Below, in pieces: positions 54,355 to 62,553 of a DNA stretch of 64,000 nucleotides. Under the pieces are notes generated by a model that worked only from the letters and a program-made list of their open reading frames with translations, ran no database searches and was not told where the DNA came from. This DNA comes from Granulicella arctica (GTDB taxonomy: Bacteria > Acidobacteriota > Terriglobia > Terriglobales > Acidobacteriaceae): contig NZ_JACCCW010000001.1 in the NCBI RefSeq assembly GCF_013410065.1, positions 496,001 to 560,000 of the forward strand, given 5' to 3'. Each line of letters starts with the position of its first letter. The first letter of the stretch is position 1. The translations under genes and the position numbers were made by a program.

Positions 54355-55437
54355 GTGAGGTGTGTCTTCAGCGAAAGCCTGAATGGCAGTACGCTCGGAG
54401 TTGACGCCGGGGCCCCGCCAGGGAGCCTGTCCGGTGCACCACCCGGTGGGGTGGGTGAATGGCGCGCCGTGGCGCGAGTGCTGAAGAGTCCGGTGGCTCC
54501 ACTTTCTCGACTGACGCGGGCTGTTCTGGATGATCTTGTAACGACTGTTTTTCCTGCGGATTGCAGGGCGTGTGGCGGGCCGCTTTTGCGCGCTGGTTTG
54601 GCTCCTGTCTGCGACGGTTGTCTATCGCGCATTCTTCCTCAATCGATGACGATGTGCCGGTGTTGCGGTGAGGCGCTTGGTATGGAGAGCGACCGGTTTG
54701 CCGGTCAGTTTCCTGCGGAGGGCATCCTGTGTACGCCATGCCGGATGGTGCCGCCTCCGTTTGAGCGGGCGGTGGCGTATGGGGAGTATCAGGATGAGCT
54801 GCGGACGATGGTGCATCTGCTGAAGTATGAGCGGATGAGGCCGGTGGCGAGGCCGGTGGGAGCGATGCTGGCGCGGGCTATCGAGCAGTTGGAGTTGGTG
54901 GGCGAGGTTGCGGTAGTGGCAGTGCCGCTGTATCCGGCGAAGGAGCGGCAGCGGGGGTACAACCAGGCGGTACTGCTGGCGGATGCGGCTTTGGCGGTTC
55001 TCAAAAGCGGTCAAAAGATGAAGAGCGGTATCGGGGAGGGTAGAAAGAACATCCCTCAGGGGCTAAAGCCCCACTCCCATTCGACTCCTTATGGCACGGC
55101 TGAAGCCGTGCCCTTCCGAGATGCTCTTTCGCTGCACGCCGAGCATGGTGCGTTGCGGCGCATTCGCGATACGGAGAGCCAGTTTGTGTTGACCCCACGC
55201 GGGCGGCGCGTGAATTTGCGGGGAGCGTTTGCGGCGAATGATGCTCGGCCGGTGGCGGGTCGCACGGTGCTGCTGGTGGATGACATTTATACGACGGGGG
55301 CGACGGCGCGGGAGTGCGCTCGGGTGCTGCGGCGTGCCGGGGCGGCGAAGGTTTTTGTGGCGACGCTGGCGCGAGCCCAGGCGGAGCGAGTTGAGTTGTG
55401 GGATGCGGACGGAAGTTTTAGCGCGGTGCACACGTAG
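54355..55437 (+). CDS. ComF-family phosphoribosyltransferase-like protein with in-frame repeat insertion
   Basis: ComF-type protein linked to DNA uptake. A zinc-finger region with four CxxC pairs (CRACGGPLL, CDGCL, CRCCGE, CTPCR) is followed by the PRTase fold with VAVPLYPAKERQRGYNQA and the PRPP motif TVLLVDDIYTTGATAREC. The protein is about 360 aa, well above the usual 220-260. Part of the excess is a 25-35 residue insertion (around IPQGLKPHS and TAEAVPFRD) coded by palindromic repeats at 55036-55112. The GTG at 54355 has GGAG 9 nt upstream, but the first 40 residues are glycine/proline-rich and not typical, so a later start is possible. Confidence 0.8.
   Translation: MRCVFSESLNGSTLGVDAGAPPGSLSGAPPGGVGEWRAVARVLKSPVAPLSRLTRAVLDDLVTTVFPADCRACGGPLLRAGLAPVCDGCLSRILPQSMTMCRCCGEALGMESDRFAGQFPAEGILCTPCRMVPPPFERAVAYGEYQDELRTMVHLLKYERMRPVARPVGAMLARAIEQLELVGEVAVVAVPLYPAKERQRGYNQAVLLADAALAVLKSGQKMKSGIGEGRKNIPQGLKPHSHSTPYGTAEAVPFRDALSLHAEHGALRRIRDTESQFVLTPRGRRVNLRGAFAANDARPVAGRTVLLVDDIYTTGATARECARVLRRAGAAKVFVATLARAQAERVELWDADGSFSAVHT
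55036..55112. repeat. Palindromic repeat element inside comF
   Basis: Palindrome GGGGCT/AGCCCC with central CTAAAG (55059-55072) and palindrome GGCACGGCT/AGCCGTGCC with central CTGAAG (55093-55112), preceded by a GAGGG/CCCTC pair (55036-55040 and 55053-55057). The element keeps the reading frame open. Confidence 0.7.
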
Positions 55438-55458
55438 TTCAGAACCGGGAGGGTAGCA

Positions 55459-56115
55459 GTGATGCAATCGGGGAAGATGCGGAAGCAGAAGCAGCGACTG
55501 AGCCAGAAGTGCCATACCACGCATAGCAGCGGGCGCGTGATGACGGAGCTGGACGTGCGGGTTGGGGTGTTTCGGCAGCCTGCGATGCAGACACCGGTGC
55601 TGGTGCTGAATGCGAGCTACGAGCCGATCAACATCTGCGGTGCGCGACGGGCGCTGGTGCTGGTGCTGAAGGGGGTGGCTCGGACGGAGGAGGAGCAGGG
55701 CACGATTCTGCATGCGGCGCGGTTTCAGGTGTCGATGCCGAGCGTGATCCGGCTGCTGGACTATCGACGGATTCCGCACCAGACGCGGGCGCTGAGCCGG
55801 AAGAACATTCTGCTGCGCGACCGCAACTGCTGCCAGTATTGCAGCGTAGTGCTGACGGCGGCGGAGCTGACGCTGGACCATGTGATTCCACGATCGCGTG
55901 GTGGGCTGTCGACGTGGGAGAATCTGGTTGCGTGTTGCCACGATTGCAATCGCCGCAAGGGCAACCAGATGTTGCATGAGTTGACGGAGATGAAGCTACA
56001 GCGCGAGCCACGGCCGTTCAGTCTGCATACGTCGCGGCACATTATGCGGATGATCGGATCTGCTGATCCTAGCTGGCGGCGGTATCTTTACTTCGAATCG
56101 GAGTCGGCGGCGTAG
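55459..56115 (+). CDS. HNH endonuclease-domain protein
   Basis: A 218-aa protein with a complete HNH zinc-nuclease module: CQYC (about residue 130), LTLDHVIPRSRGG with the first catalytic His, and NLVACCHDCNRRKGN with the second CxxC. An N-terminal domain begins at TPVLVLNASYEPINICGARRA, a pattern shared by a widespread group of stand-alone bacterial HNH proteins of unknown target. It starts at GTG 55459 or ATG 55462 after GGAGGG. It follows comF by 21 bp and is probably co-transcribed. Confidence 0.85.
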   Translation: MMQSGKMRKQKQRLSQKCHTTHSSGRVMTELDVRVGVFRQPAMQTPVLVLNASYEPINICGARRALVLVLKGVARTEEEQGTILHAARFQVSMPSVIRLLDYRRIPHQTRALSRKNILLRDRNCCQYCSVVLTAAELTLDHVIPRSRGGLSTWENLVACCHDCNRRKGNQMLHELTEMKLQREPRPFSLHTSRHIMRMIGSADPSWRRYLYFESESAA

Positions 56116-56186
56116 AGGCGGTGCCGCAGCCTTCTCTACAGTAAAGATGCAGGTGGCTGCCTCTTGTGGGCGGCTTCTTTGCTTTC

Positions 56187-56219
56187 GGCGGCTCTTTGGC
56201 GGCTCTTTGGCGGCTCTTT
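56187..56219. repeat. Three tandem copies of an 11-mer
   Basis: GGCGGCTCTTT is repeated exactly three times (56187-56197, 56198-56208 and 56209-56219), with a decayed copy upstream. It lies in the leader of the small zinc-ribbon gene, 47 bp before its start. Confidence 0.85.
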
Positions 56220-56265
56220 GTCGGGGGCGAGGAATGTGGTACTTTCAGCGGCAGGAGACCTTTGC

Positions 56266-56532
56266 ATGGCCCGCAGCGAAAGTTACCAGTGCGATGTATG
56301 TGGCAACCAGAAGAACGACAGCGAGCTGTGGTGGATGGCGTGGGTCGATTGCTTTGAGGGCATCAGCCCGAATGAGGACCAGCCGCTGATCAAGCTGACG
56401 CGCTGGCAGCCACGGCAGGCGCATGAGGAAGGCGTGAAGCATCTGTGCGGTGCTCGCTGCGCGGGAACGCTGCTGGACCGGTGGATGAGCGGGCAGCATG
56501 AAAACCCTGACGCGCACTGCGAGTCGCTTTAG
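56266..56532 (+). CDS. Small zinc-ribbon protein of unknown function
   Basis: An 88-aa soluble protein with two cysteine pairs: YQCDVCGNQK at the N-terminus and LCGARCAGTLLDRW near the C-terminus, likely binding one zinc. The start at 56266 is well supported by GGAG 8 nt upstream. The longer frame from 56164 reads through the 11-mer repeats and is not credible. I do not know this family's role. The fold resembles small CxxC ribbon proteins conserved within Acidobacteria. Confidence 0.7.
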   Translation: MARSESYQCDVCGNQKNDSELWWMAWVDCFEGISPNEDQPLIKLTRWQPRQAHEEGVKHLCGARCAGTLLDRWMSGQHENPDAHCESL

Positions 56533-56859
56533 AGTGATTGCTTCTCACCCTTCGCAAAGTCGCGAGGGATGGGGCTCGCAATCGACCCCCTCCCCCTTGG
56601 GGGGTGTCCTTCTAAGATGATTAGAATGAGTGCTTTAGCCATTTCATCCCCTCGCAAGTATTTGCATTGAAAGGGGTTACAGGCAAATATAAGATTTAAA
56701 AAGACTTATGGCTTACGGCTTTTCTTTTTCGCGGACGAGGCGTCTTTCGTTTTCTCTTCTTCTTCCAGTATAGCGAAGGGTGGAAACTCGTATGCCAAGT
56801 CTATTTCCTTTATTTTGATGAAGTTAGAGGGTGATGGGGCTTGACAGAGGAAGCCGTGC
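56533..56859. other. Intergenic stretch between convergent genes
   Basis: No gene is seen. It contains a C-run/G-run hairpin (CCCCCTTGGGGGG near 56592-56606) and an A+T-rich part around 56650-56705. I think I recognise this arrangement (C/G run followed by GCATTGAAAGGGGTTACAGG) as a recurrent intergenic element in Terriglobia, but this rests on memory only. Confidence 0.4.
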
Positions 56860-57783
56860 CTACTTTGGCGGAGGCGGCGTCCTGGTCTGTGGCTCTGACT
56901 GGTTGGTGATGTCCTCGCCGTTGTAGATGATTCTGCTGGTGGCGTGGAACTGCTTGTAGTCGGTGTACTTGACGATGGTGCGCATGTGGACGTCCTGGCT
57001 CATGTAGCCGTTGCCGCCGGAGAAGTGGAGGGTGCCTTCGGCCTTGGTGTAGGTGGGGAACCAGTACTTGCCGTCGACCTGCTCGTAGTAGGTGGTGAAG
57101 GGGGGCGATAGGTCTTCGTGGCCCTTGCGCTTGTCGTCGGGCACGGATTTGCCGTTGATGAGGACGATCTGGAAGTCCTGCTGATCGACCCAGACCTTGC
57201 CCTGGAAGTAGCGCTTGTTCTTTTCGAGGACCTTTGGGCCGGCTTGAAAGACGTAGGTGTCGATCTCGTCGATCTTCTGACGGCCGAGGTAGGTGATGTC
57301 GTATTGGGGCAGGTCTTCGGTGGTGAGAACGAAGGGGAGGCGGTGCTCGATGTCGGCAAAGTCGGCGGGGGACATGATGACACGCTCGAGGGAGTTTTGG
57401 GGGGCGAAGACGACGTGCTCTTCGCGGCGGCCGTCGCGGTTGAAGGTGATGTCGGTGACCTGGTAATACTCGCCGTCTACCTTGTTGGTGTCCTCGGAGA
57501 TGGTGTCGACCTTCACGCTCTGGCGGAAGGTGTAGTTCTCGCGGGCGGTGTTGAAGGCGGACTCGCGGGCGCCGAATTTTTCGATGATCTGCTGGGGGGT
57601 GAGGCCGGTGGGTGGGGTGGGGTCGAGGGGGCCGAAGCCGGCTGGATCGTCCTCTGCGGCGAGGGCTGCCGGAGCGGCGTAGGCATGGGTGGGGCCGGAG
57701 AACGCGAAGACTCCGCAGGCCGAGAGCGGGAGAAGGGGCAGGGCGAGAAGACCGGCGGCGAGAGCGGAGAGCGGCTTGATCAC
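56860..57783 (-). CDS. Exported LolA/outer-membrane lipoprotein-sorting-like protein
   Basis: A 307-aa exported protein. The start is GTG at 57783 with GAGG 6 nt upstream, giving the signal peptide VIKPLSALAAGLLALPLLPL followed by SACGVF, so it may be a lipoprotein. The mature part is beta-rich with features of the LolA-like fold: YLGRQKIDEIDTYVFQAGP, RYFQGKVWVDQQDFQIV and YWFPTYTKAEGTLHF. The C-terminus is proline-rich (RTPPPPK). Carrier of lipoprotein or lipid is the family expectation, but no Lol partner is adjacent. A longer upstream frame to 58305 overlaps recX and is rejected. Confidence 0.72.
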   Translation of the reverse strand: MIKPLSALAAGLLALPLLPLSACGVFAFSGPTHAYAAPAALAAEDDPAGFGPLDPTPPTGLTPQQIIEKFGARESAFNTARENYTFRQSVKVDTISEDTNKVDGEYYQVTDITFNRDGRREEHVVFAPQNSLERVIMSPADFADIEHRLPFVLTTEDLPQYDITYLGRQKIDEIDTYVFQAGPKVLEKNKRYFQGKVWVDQQDFQIVLINGKSVPDDKRKGHEDLSPPFTTYYEQVDGKYWFPTYTKAEGTLHFSGGNGYMSQDVHMRTIVKYTDYKQFHATSRIIYNGEDITNQSEPQTRTPPPPK

Positions 57784-57926
57784 GATGTACCTCGGTATCG
57801 ACAGGCGGGCGGTTGTTCCAGGCGCTCCTGCGAAGATGTTTCCCTTTTGAGGATAGACGCGGAGGGGCGGGTGCGGCGAGCGACAGATTGCGCTTAGGAT
57901 GACAGATGGGCGAAGGGAGCCTGTCG

Positions 57927-58493
57927 ATGGCGTTTGCAAGGCCGAAGAGACGTGAGCCTGTGGGTGAGGCGGAGCTGTTCGAGTATGCCGTGGCGACGTT
58001 GGCGCGGCGGATGCGGAGCGAGCGCGATCTGCGCCGGTTGATGCGGTTGCGAGCGGAGGAGGGTGAGGCTGGAGAGCAGGCGATGGATGGGGTCGTCCGG
58101 CGATTGCAGGAGCTGAACTACCTCTCGGATACGCGGTTTGCGGCGGACTACACGCGGTTGCGCAAGGAGAATGAGAAGTTCGGCAAACGGCGCGTGCAGC
58201 AGGACCTGATGCAGAAGGGGCTCTCGAAGGAGCTGATTGCGACGACGCTGACGACGGCTTACGAGAGTGTGGATGAGGCTGCGCTGGCACGCGCGTACTG
58301 TGCACGGAAGCGGATGAAGCAGCCGGTGGATCAGAAGGAGACGGCGCGGACGATGAATCGGCTGATGCGGGCGGGGTTTTCTTCGACGGCGATCTTTAAG
58401 GTGCTGCGGGCGTGGGGGGTTGAGGTTGAGGAGAGCGGGGCGGACTCCGACTCGTATGCGGAGCGGGATGAGCCGGTCGGCGATGAGTGCTGA
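57927..58493 (+). CDS. recX: Regulatory protein RecX
   Basis: Modulator of RecA (188 aa). The three-helix repeats are recognisable: AELFEYAVATLARRMRSERD, then RLQELNYLSDTRFAADYTR and KFGKRRVQQDLMQKGLSKEL, ending with MNRLMRAGFSSTAIFKVLRA. The ATG at 57927 has GGGAG 8 nt upstream. An in-frame ATG at 57906 is less likely. recA is not adjacent. It overlaps the DUF429 gene by 11 bp. Confidence 0.88.
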   Translation: MAFARPKRREPVGEAELFEYAVATLARRMRSERDLRRLMRLRAEEGEAGEQAMDGVVRRLQELNYLSDTRFAADYTRLRKENEKFGKRRVQQDLMQKGLSKELIATTLTTAYESVDEAALARAYCARKRMKQPVDQKETARTMNRLMRAGFSSTAIFKVLRAWGVEVEESGADSDSYAERDEPVGDEC

Positions 58494-59397
58494 GATTGAG
58501 CGGGTGGTCGCGGTGGATTGGTCCGGGCGGGTGGATGCGGCGGGGCAGCGGCGGCATATCTGGGCGGGGGTTTGGACGGGATCGGTTGACGGCGGCACGG
58601 TTACGCTGGAGGCTGGGCGGACTCGGGAGGAGTTAATTGCGTGGCTGATTGAGCTGAGTCGTGAGACGCCGCGGATGGTGGTGGGGATTGACTGCTGTTT
58701 TAGCTATCCGGCTTGGTTTCTGGAGGAGCATGGATGTGCCACGGTGTTCGATTTCTGGCGGCATGTGGCGGCTGGGCATGGAGAGCGATGGCTGGCGGGT
58801 CCGGAAGAGACGCGGGATGTGCGGTTCTGGGGGAAGCCACATAAGCGGCCTGAGGAGTTTTGTGGGGCGGGGTTGCAGCGGTCGATGCGGCTGACGGATG
58901 TGGAGAACAAGATTACGCCGAAGATGCTCGATGAAGATCCGGAGCGTGCGGCTAAGGTGCGCGGGATCACGCCGAAGTCTCCGTTTCAGATTGGTGGATC
59001 GGGTAGCGTGGGGACGGGATCGTTACGGGCTATACCGTTTCTGCTGACGTTGCGGGGGGCGGGGTTTCGGGTGTGGCCGTTTGAGGATTCGGGGTTGGGC
59101 TCGCAGAAGCCGCTGCTGGTGGAGATGTATACGCGGCTGCTGACGGGGGCGGTGGCGAAGAGTAATCCTGTAGCTCGGAAGGCTTATTTGTCGGCGCGGC
59201 GGAAGGGGGAGCCGGAGTATGCGGGGCTCTCGCGTGGGGTGATGGCGAAGGCGCTGGGGAGTGAGGATGCCTTCGATGCGCTGGTATGTGCGATGGAGAT
59301 GGTGCGGTGGCGGGAGGAGTTTTTGGGACTGCGGAAGACGCGGGATGCGGTGCTGAAGTTGGAGGGGATTACGTGGCGGCCGAGAGTGCAGGAATGA
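58483..59397 (+). CDS. DUF429 protein, predicted RNase H-like nuclease
   Basis: A 304-aa protein beginning [20 protein letters not shown], where the first acidic residue of an RNase H-like fold is expected (DWSG). Other candidates are [22 protein letters not shown] and a late acidic site, [18 protein letters not shown]429 proteins are predicted nucleases with no established role. It overlaps the end of recX by 11 bp and lies 55 bp before alaS, suggesting a recX-DUF429-alaS transcription unit. Confidence 0.78.
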   Translation: MSAEIERVVAVDWSGRVDAAGQRRHIWAGVWTGSVDGGTVTLEAGRTREELIAWLIELSRETPRMVVGIDCCFSYPAWFLEEHGCATVFDFWRHVAAGHGERWLAGPEETRDVRFWGKPHKRPEEFCGAGLQRSMRLTDVENKITPKMLDEDPERAAKVRGITPKSPFQIGGSGSVGTGSLRAIPFLLTLRGAGFRVWPFEDSGLGSQKPLLVEMYTRLLTGAVAKSNPVARKAYLSARRKGEPEYAGLSRGVMAKALGSEDAFDALVCAMEMVRWREEFLGLRKTRDAVLKLEGITWRPRVQE

Positions 59398-59452
59398 GAG
59401 GGCTTCCGGCCGCTCTCGGGAATCGCAGATCCGGCTGATAAACTTGGAGCTT

Positions 59453-62158
59453 ATGGTCAATCGTTCAGGCAGCCAGATTCGGGAAGATTTTCTGCGGTTT
59501 TTTGAGGGTAAGGTGTCGCTGGTGACGGGGGCTGGGCATCGGCGGGTGCACTCTGCTTCGCTGGTTCCGGCGAACGATCCTACGCTGCTGTTTACTAACG
59601 CGGGGATGAACCAGTTCAAGGACGTCTTTCTGGGTGCGGAGAAGCGCGAGTATAGCCGGGCGACGTCGAGCCAGAAGTGCGTGCGGGCGGGGGGCAAGCA
59701 CAACGATCTGGAGAACGTCGGCTTTACGCGGCGGCACCATACGTTCTTCGAGATGCTGGGGAACTTCAGCTTTGGCGACTACTTTAAGCGCGAGGCGATT
59801 GCGTATGCGTGGGAGCTGCTGACCTCGAAGGAGTGGTTCGGGATCGACAAGGACAAGCTGTATGTGACGATCTTCGAGGGCGATGCGAAGGTTCCGCGGG
59901 ACGATGAGGCGTTTGGCTACTGGCGCGAGGTGGGGGTTCCGGCGGAGCGGATTGTGGCGATGTCGGCGAAGGATAATTTTTGGCAGATGGGCGATACGGG
60001 GCCTTGCGGACCGTGTTCGGAGATTTATTACGACCTTGGCGTGGGCGCGAGCGAGACGGGGGAGGACCTTCCCTTTCCGCAGGACGAGCAGCGGTATGTC
60101 GAGATATGGAATTTGGTGTTTATGCAGTTCGATCGGAGCAGCGATGGTGTGCTGACGCCGCTGCCGAAGCCTTCGATCGATACGGGCATGGGGTTGGAGC
60201 GGATTGCGGCGGTGTTGCAGGGGAAGGTTTCGAACTATGAGACGGACCTGTTTACTCCGCTGATTGCAAAGGCTGCGGAGTTGACTGGATTTACGGCGAT
60301 CAGTGCGGAGGAGGCTTCTATCTCCGATGCGAAGAATGCGGCTTCGTTGCGCATCATCAGCGATCATGCGCGTGCGGCTACGTTTCTGATCTCGGATGGT
60401 GTGCTGCCGGCGAATGAAGGGCGCGGGTATGTGCTGCGGAAGATTCTGCGGCGTGGGATTCGGCATGGGCGGCTGTTGGGGCAGGAGAGGCCGTTTATGT
60501 ATGAGATGGTCTTTGCGGTTCGGGATGAGATGGTGGTGGCTTATCCGGAGTTGAAGGAGACTGCGGAGCGGGTGAGTAAGGTGGTGTTGGCGGAGGAGGA
60601 GCAGTTTGCTCGCACGCTGGAGCTTGGTCTGAAGCAGATGAATGAGGAGACGTTGCGGTCGGGATCGCTGGCGTTCCGGTTGTATGAGACGTTTGGCATG
60701 CCGCTGGATTTTATGGTGGATGCGGCTCGCGATGCGGGTATTGATTTCGATATGGCTGGGTTCGAGGCTGCTAAGGAAGAGGAGCAGGCGCGGGCGCGGG
60801 CTAGTTGGAAGGGTGGGTCGCAGAAGTCGGCGGCTCCGGTTTATCGGGAGTTGGCGAAGACGGAGTTTGAGGGGTACTTGGCGCTCCGGGTGGATGGCGC
60901 GAAGGTGTTGGCGCTCGTCAAGGATGGCGTGGGTGTGCCGGAGTTGAAGGCGGGCGAGTTGGGTGAGGTGGTGCTCGATGCGACGAGCTTCTATGCGGAC
61001 TCGGGCGGGCAGGTGGGCGATATCGGCTGGCTGGCTGGTCACAAAACGGGCGGCGCCCACAATACGGTGGTGGCCGAGGTGCAGGGTGCGACGAAGCCGG
61101 TGCAGGGTGTGTTTGCGCATAGGGTGATGGCGCGGCAGACGATTGCGGTCGGCGATGTGGTCGATACGGTGGTGGATGCGGAGAATCGGCGGGCGACGGA
61201 GCGCAACCATACGGGGACGCACTTACTTCATGCGGCGCTGCGCGAGGTGCTGGGGAAGCATGTGAAGCAGGCGGGGTCGCTGGTGGATGCGACGCGGCTG
61301 CGGTTCGACTTCTCGCACTTTACGGGTGTCGCGGAGGAGGAGCTGCGCGAGATTGAGACGATTGTGAATCGGCAGGTGCTGGGGAACGCGAAGGTCGAGA
61401 CGATGGTCGATGTGCCGATCGATGTGGCGGTGAATGAGTTGGGCGCGATGGCTCTGTTCGGCGAGAAGTATGGCGACCGTGTGCGCGTGGTGAAGATCGG
61501 CGACTTTTCGACGGAGCTTTGCGGTGGAACGCATACGGGCGCGACGGGCGAGATCGGGTTGATCAAGCTGGTGGGCGAGGGGTCGGTGTCGAGTGGTGTG
61601 CGGCGTGTTGAGGCGGTGTCGGGAACGGGCGCGCTGAGCGAGTTCCGGCGTGACTTCGATGTGGCGCGTGTGGTCGGCCAGTTGGTGGGATCGTCGGATG
61701 CTGATTCGTTGCGGGCGCGGCTGTCTTCTCAGGATGAGGAGATGAAGAAGCTGCGGCGCGAGCTGGACCAGGTGCGGATGAAGGCGGCTTCGGCTTCGGT
61801 GGCGGACTCGGCGGAGAGCGCGGTTGAGGTGAAGGGCGTGAAGGTGCTGGCGCAACGGGTGGATGGGCTGGATAAGGGCCAGATGCGGTCGCTGGTGGAT
61901 ACGCTGCGGGGCAAGCTGGGCTCGGGCGTTGTGGTGCTGGGCGCGGCGGTGGATGGTAAGGTTTCGCTGATCGCGGGCGTTACGAAGGATCTGACTGGGC
62001 GGGTGCAGGCGGGCAAGATTGTCGGACTGCTTGCGGCGCAGGTTGGCGGCAAGGGTGGTGGACGGCCGGATCTTGCTGAGGCGGGCGGCAGCGATTTGGG
62101 AGCGCTGGATGGCGCACTGGCGCATGCGGCTGAGGTTGTGGGCGGCCTGCTGGGATAA
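59453..62158 (+). CDS. alaS: Alanyl-tRNA synthetase
   Basis: Charges tRNA-Ala and edits mischarged Ser/Gly. Order: class II catalytic core ([54 protein letters not shown]), editing domain with [11 protein letters not shown] and [13 protein letters not shown] zinc ligands, a coiled-coil and a C-terminal Ala-rich domain ending [12 protein letters not shown]. It is 901 aa from the ATG at 59453 (GGAG is only 3 nt away, so an unusual spacing). Compared with the usual FFE(x)KGHxxVxS motif there is a 7-residue insertion, VSLVTGA, at residues 21-27. Confidence 0.95.
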   Translation: MVNRSGSQIREDFLRFFEGKVSLVTGAGHRRVHSASLVPANDPTLLFTNAGMNQFKDVFLGAEKREYSRATSSQKCVRAGGKHNDLENVGFTRRHHTFFEMLGNFSFGDYFKREAIAYAWELLTSKEWFGIDKDKLYVTIFEGDAKVPRDDEAFGYWREVGVPAERIVAMSAKDNFWQMGDTGPCGPCSEIYYDLGVGASETGEDLPFPQDEQRYVEIWNLVFMQFDRSSDGVLTPLPKPSIDTGMGLERIAAVLQGKVSNYETDLFTPLIAKAAELTGFTAISAEEASISDAKNAASLRIISDHARAATFLISDGVLPANEGRGYVLRKILRRGIRHGRLLGQERPFMYEMVFAVRDEMVVAYPELKETAERVSKVVLAEEEQFARTLELGLKQMNEETLRSGSLAFRLYETFGMPLDFMVDAARDAGIDFDMAGFEAAKEEEQARARASWKGGSQKSAAPVYRELAKTEFEGYLALRVDGAKVLALVKDGVGVPELKAGELGEVVLDATSFYADSGGQVGDIGWLAGHKTGGAHNTVVAEVQGATKPVQGVFAHRVMARQTIAVGDVVDTVVDAENRRATERNHTGTHLLHAALREVLGKHVKQAGSLVDATRLRFDFSHFTGVAEEELREIETIVNRQVLGNAKVETMVDVPIDVAVNELGAMALFGEKYGDRVRVVKIGDFSTELCGGTHTGATGEIGLIKLVGEGSVSSGVRRVEAVSGTGALSEFRRDFDVARVVGQLVGSSDADSLRARLSSQDEEMKKLRRELDQVRMKAASASVADSAESAVEVKGVKVLAQRVDGLDKGQMRSLVDTLRGKLGSGVVVLGAAVDGKVSLIAGVTKDLTGRVQAGKIVGLLAAQVGGKGGGRPDLAEAGGSDLGALDGALAHAAEVVGGLLG

Positions 62159-62297
62159 CGACGAAGCGCGGGAGGAGGAGTTTCTTCGACCGCGCTTTGC
62201 TTTCGTTTGAACAGGCACAGTCTATAGGGCTTGTCCAAGCGTTACAGTAAGCGCCGGGGCGGATACTCTGCATGCAGCAGACAAGGACAAAATACAG

Positions 62298-62341
62298 AGG
62301 TCCTTCACGGGGCCTGCGGCAGGACCTGCGTTCAGGATGAC
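62298..62341. repeat. Dispersed repeat of the GTCCTTC...TCAGGATGAC type
   Basis: Begins AGGTCCTTCACGGGG and ends GCGTTCAGGATGAC, with CCTGCGGCAGG as a small palindrome in the middle. The ends match those of the repeat at 50392-50430. It lies 140 bp after alaS. Confidence 0.6.
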
Positions 62342-62344
62342 GAC

Positions 62345-62388
62345 GTAAAACAAACAACTGCGAAAACGTGAAACAAACAACCGCAAAC
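62345..62388. repeat. Imperfect tandem duplication of about 22 bp
   Basis: GTAAAACAAACAACTGCG (from 62345) is repeated as GTGAAACAAACAACCGC (from 62368), both followed by an A-rich tail. It is adjacent to the preceding repeat and probably part of a compound element. The 62159-62553 gap holds no gene that I can support. Confidence 0.6.
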
Positions 62389-62553
62389 ATTCTGTGAAGG
62401 ACAGTTTGGGGGTAGGTTCTCAGGCAAGGCTGAAGACGGCATTACATGTTCCAATGTGAAATTTTGCAGGGTGCCGTTGGGAGTACCCCGTGCGATTCGC
62501 TCGGGATTTGAGCGGTGGGAGCGCTTAAACTGACATGCAGGGTGGATGCCGGC

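Noticed and set aside
57894-58598. Frame antisense to recX and the upstream extension of the LolA-like gene to 58305
   Set aside because: recX is clearly recognisable on the + strand; the LolA-like protein has a good GTG start and signal peptide at 57783.
59465-62218. Long open frames antisense to alaS (59465-61222 and 61223-62218)
   Set aside because: They mirror a complete, well-conserved AlaS; the proteins are Arg/His/Leu/Pro-rich with no domain, as expected from strongly G-ending codons on the opposite strand.
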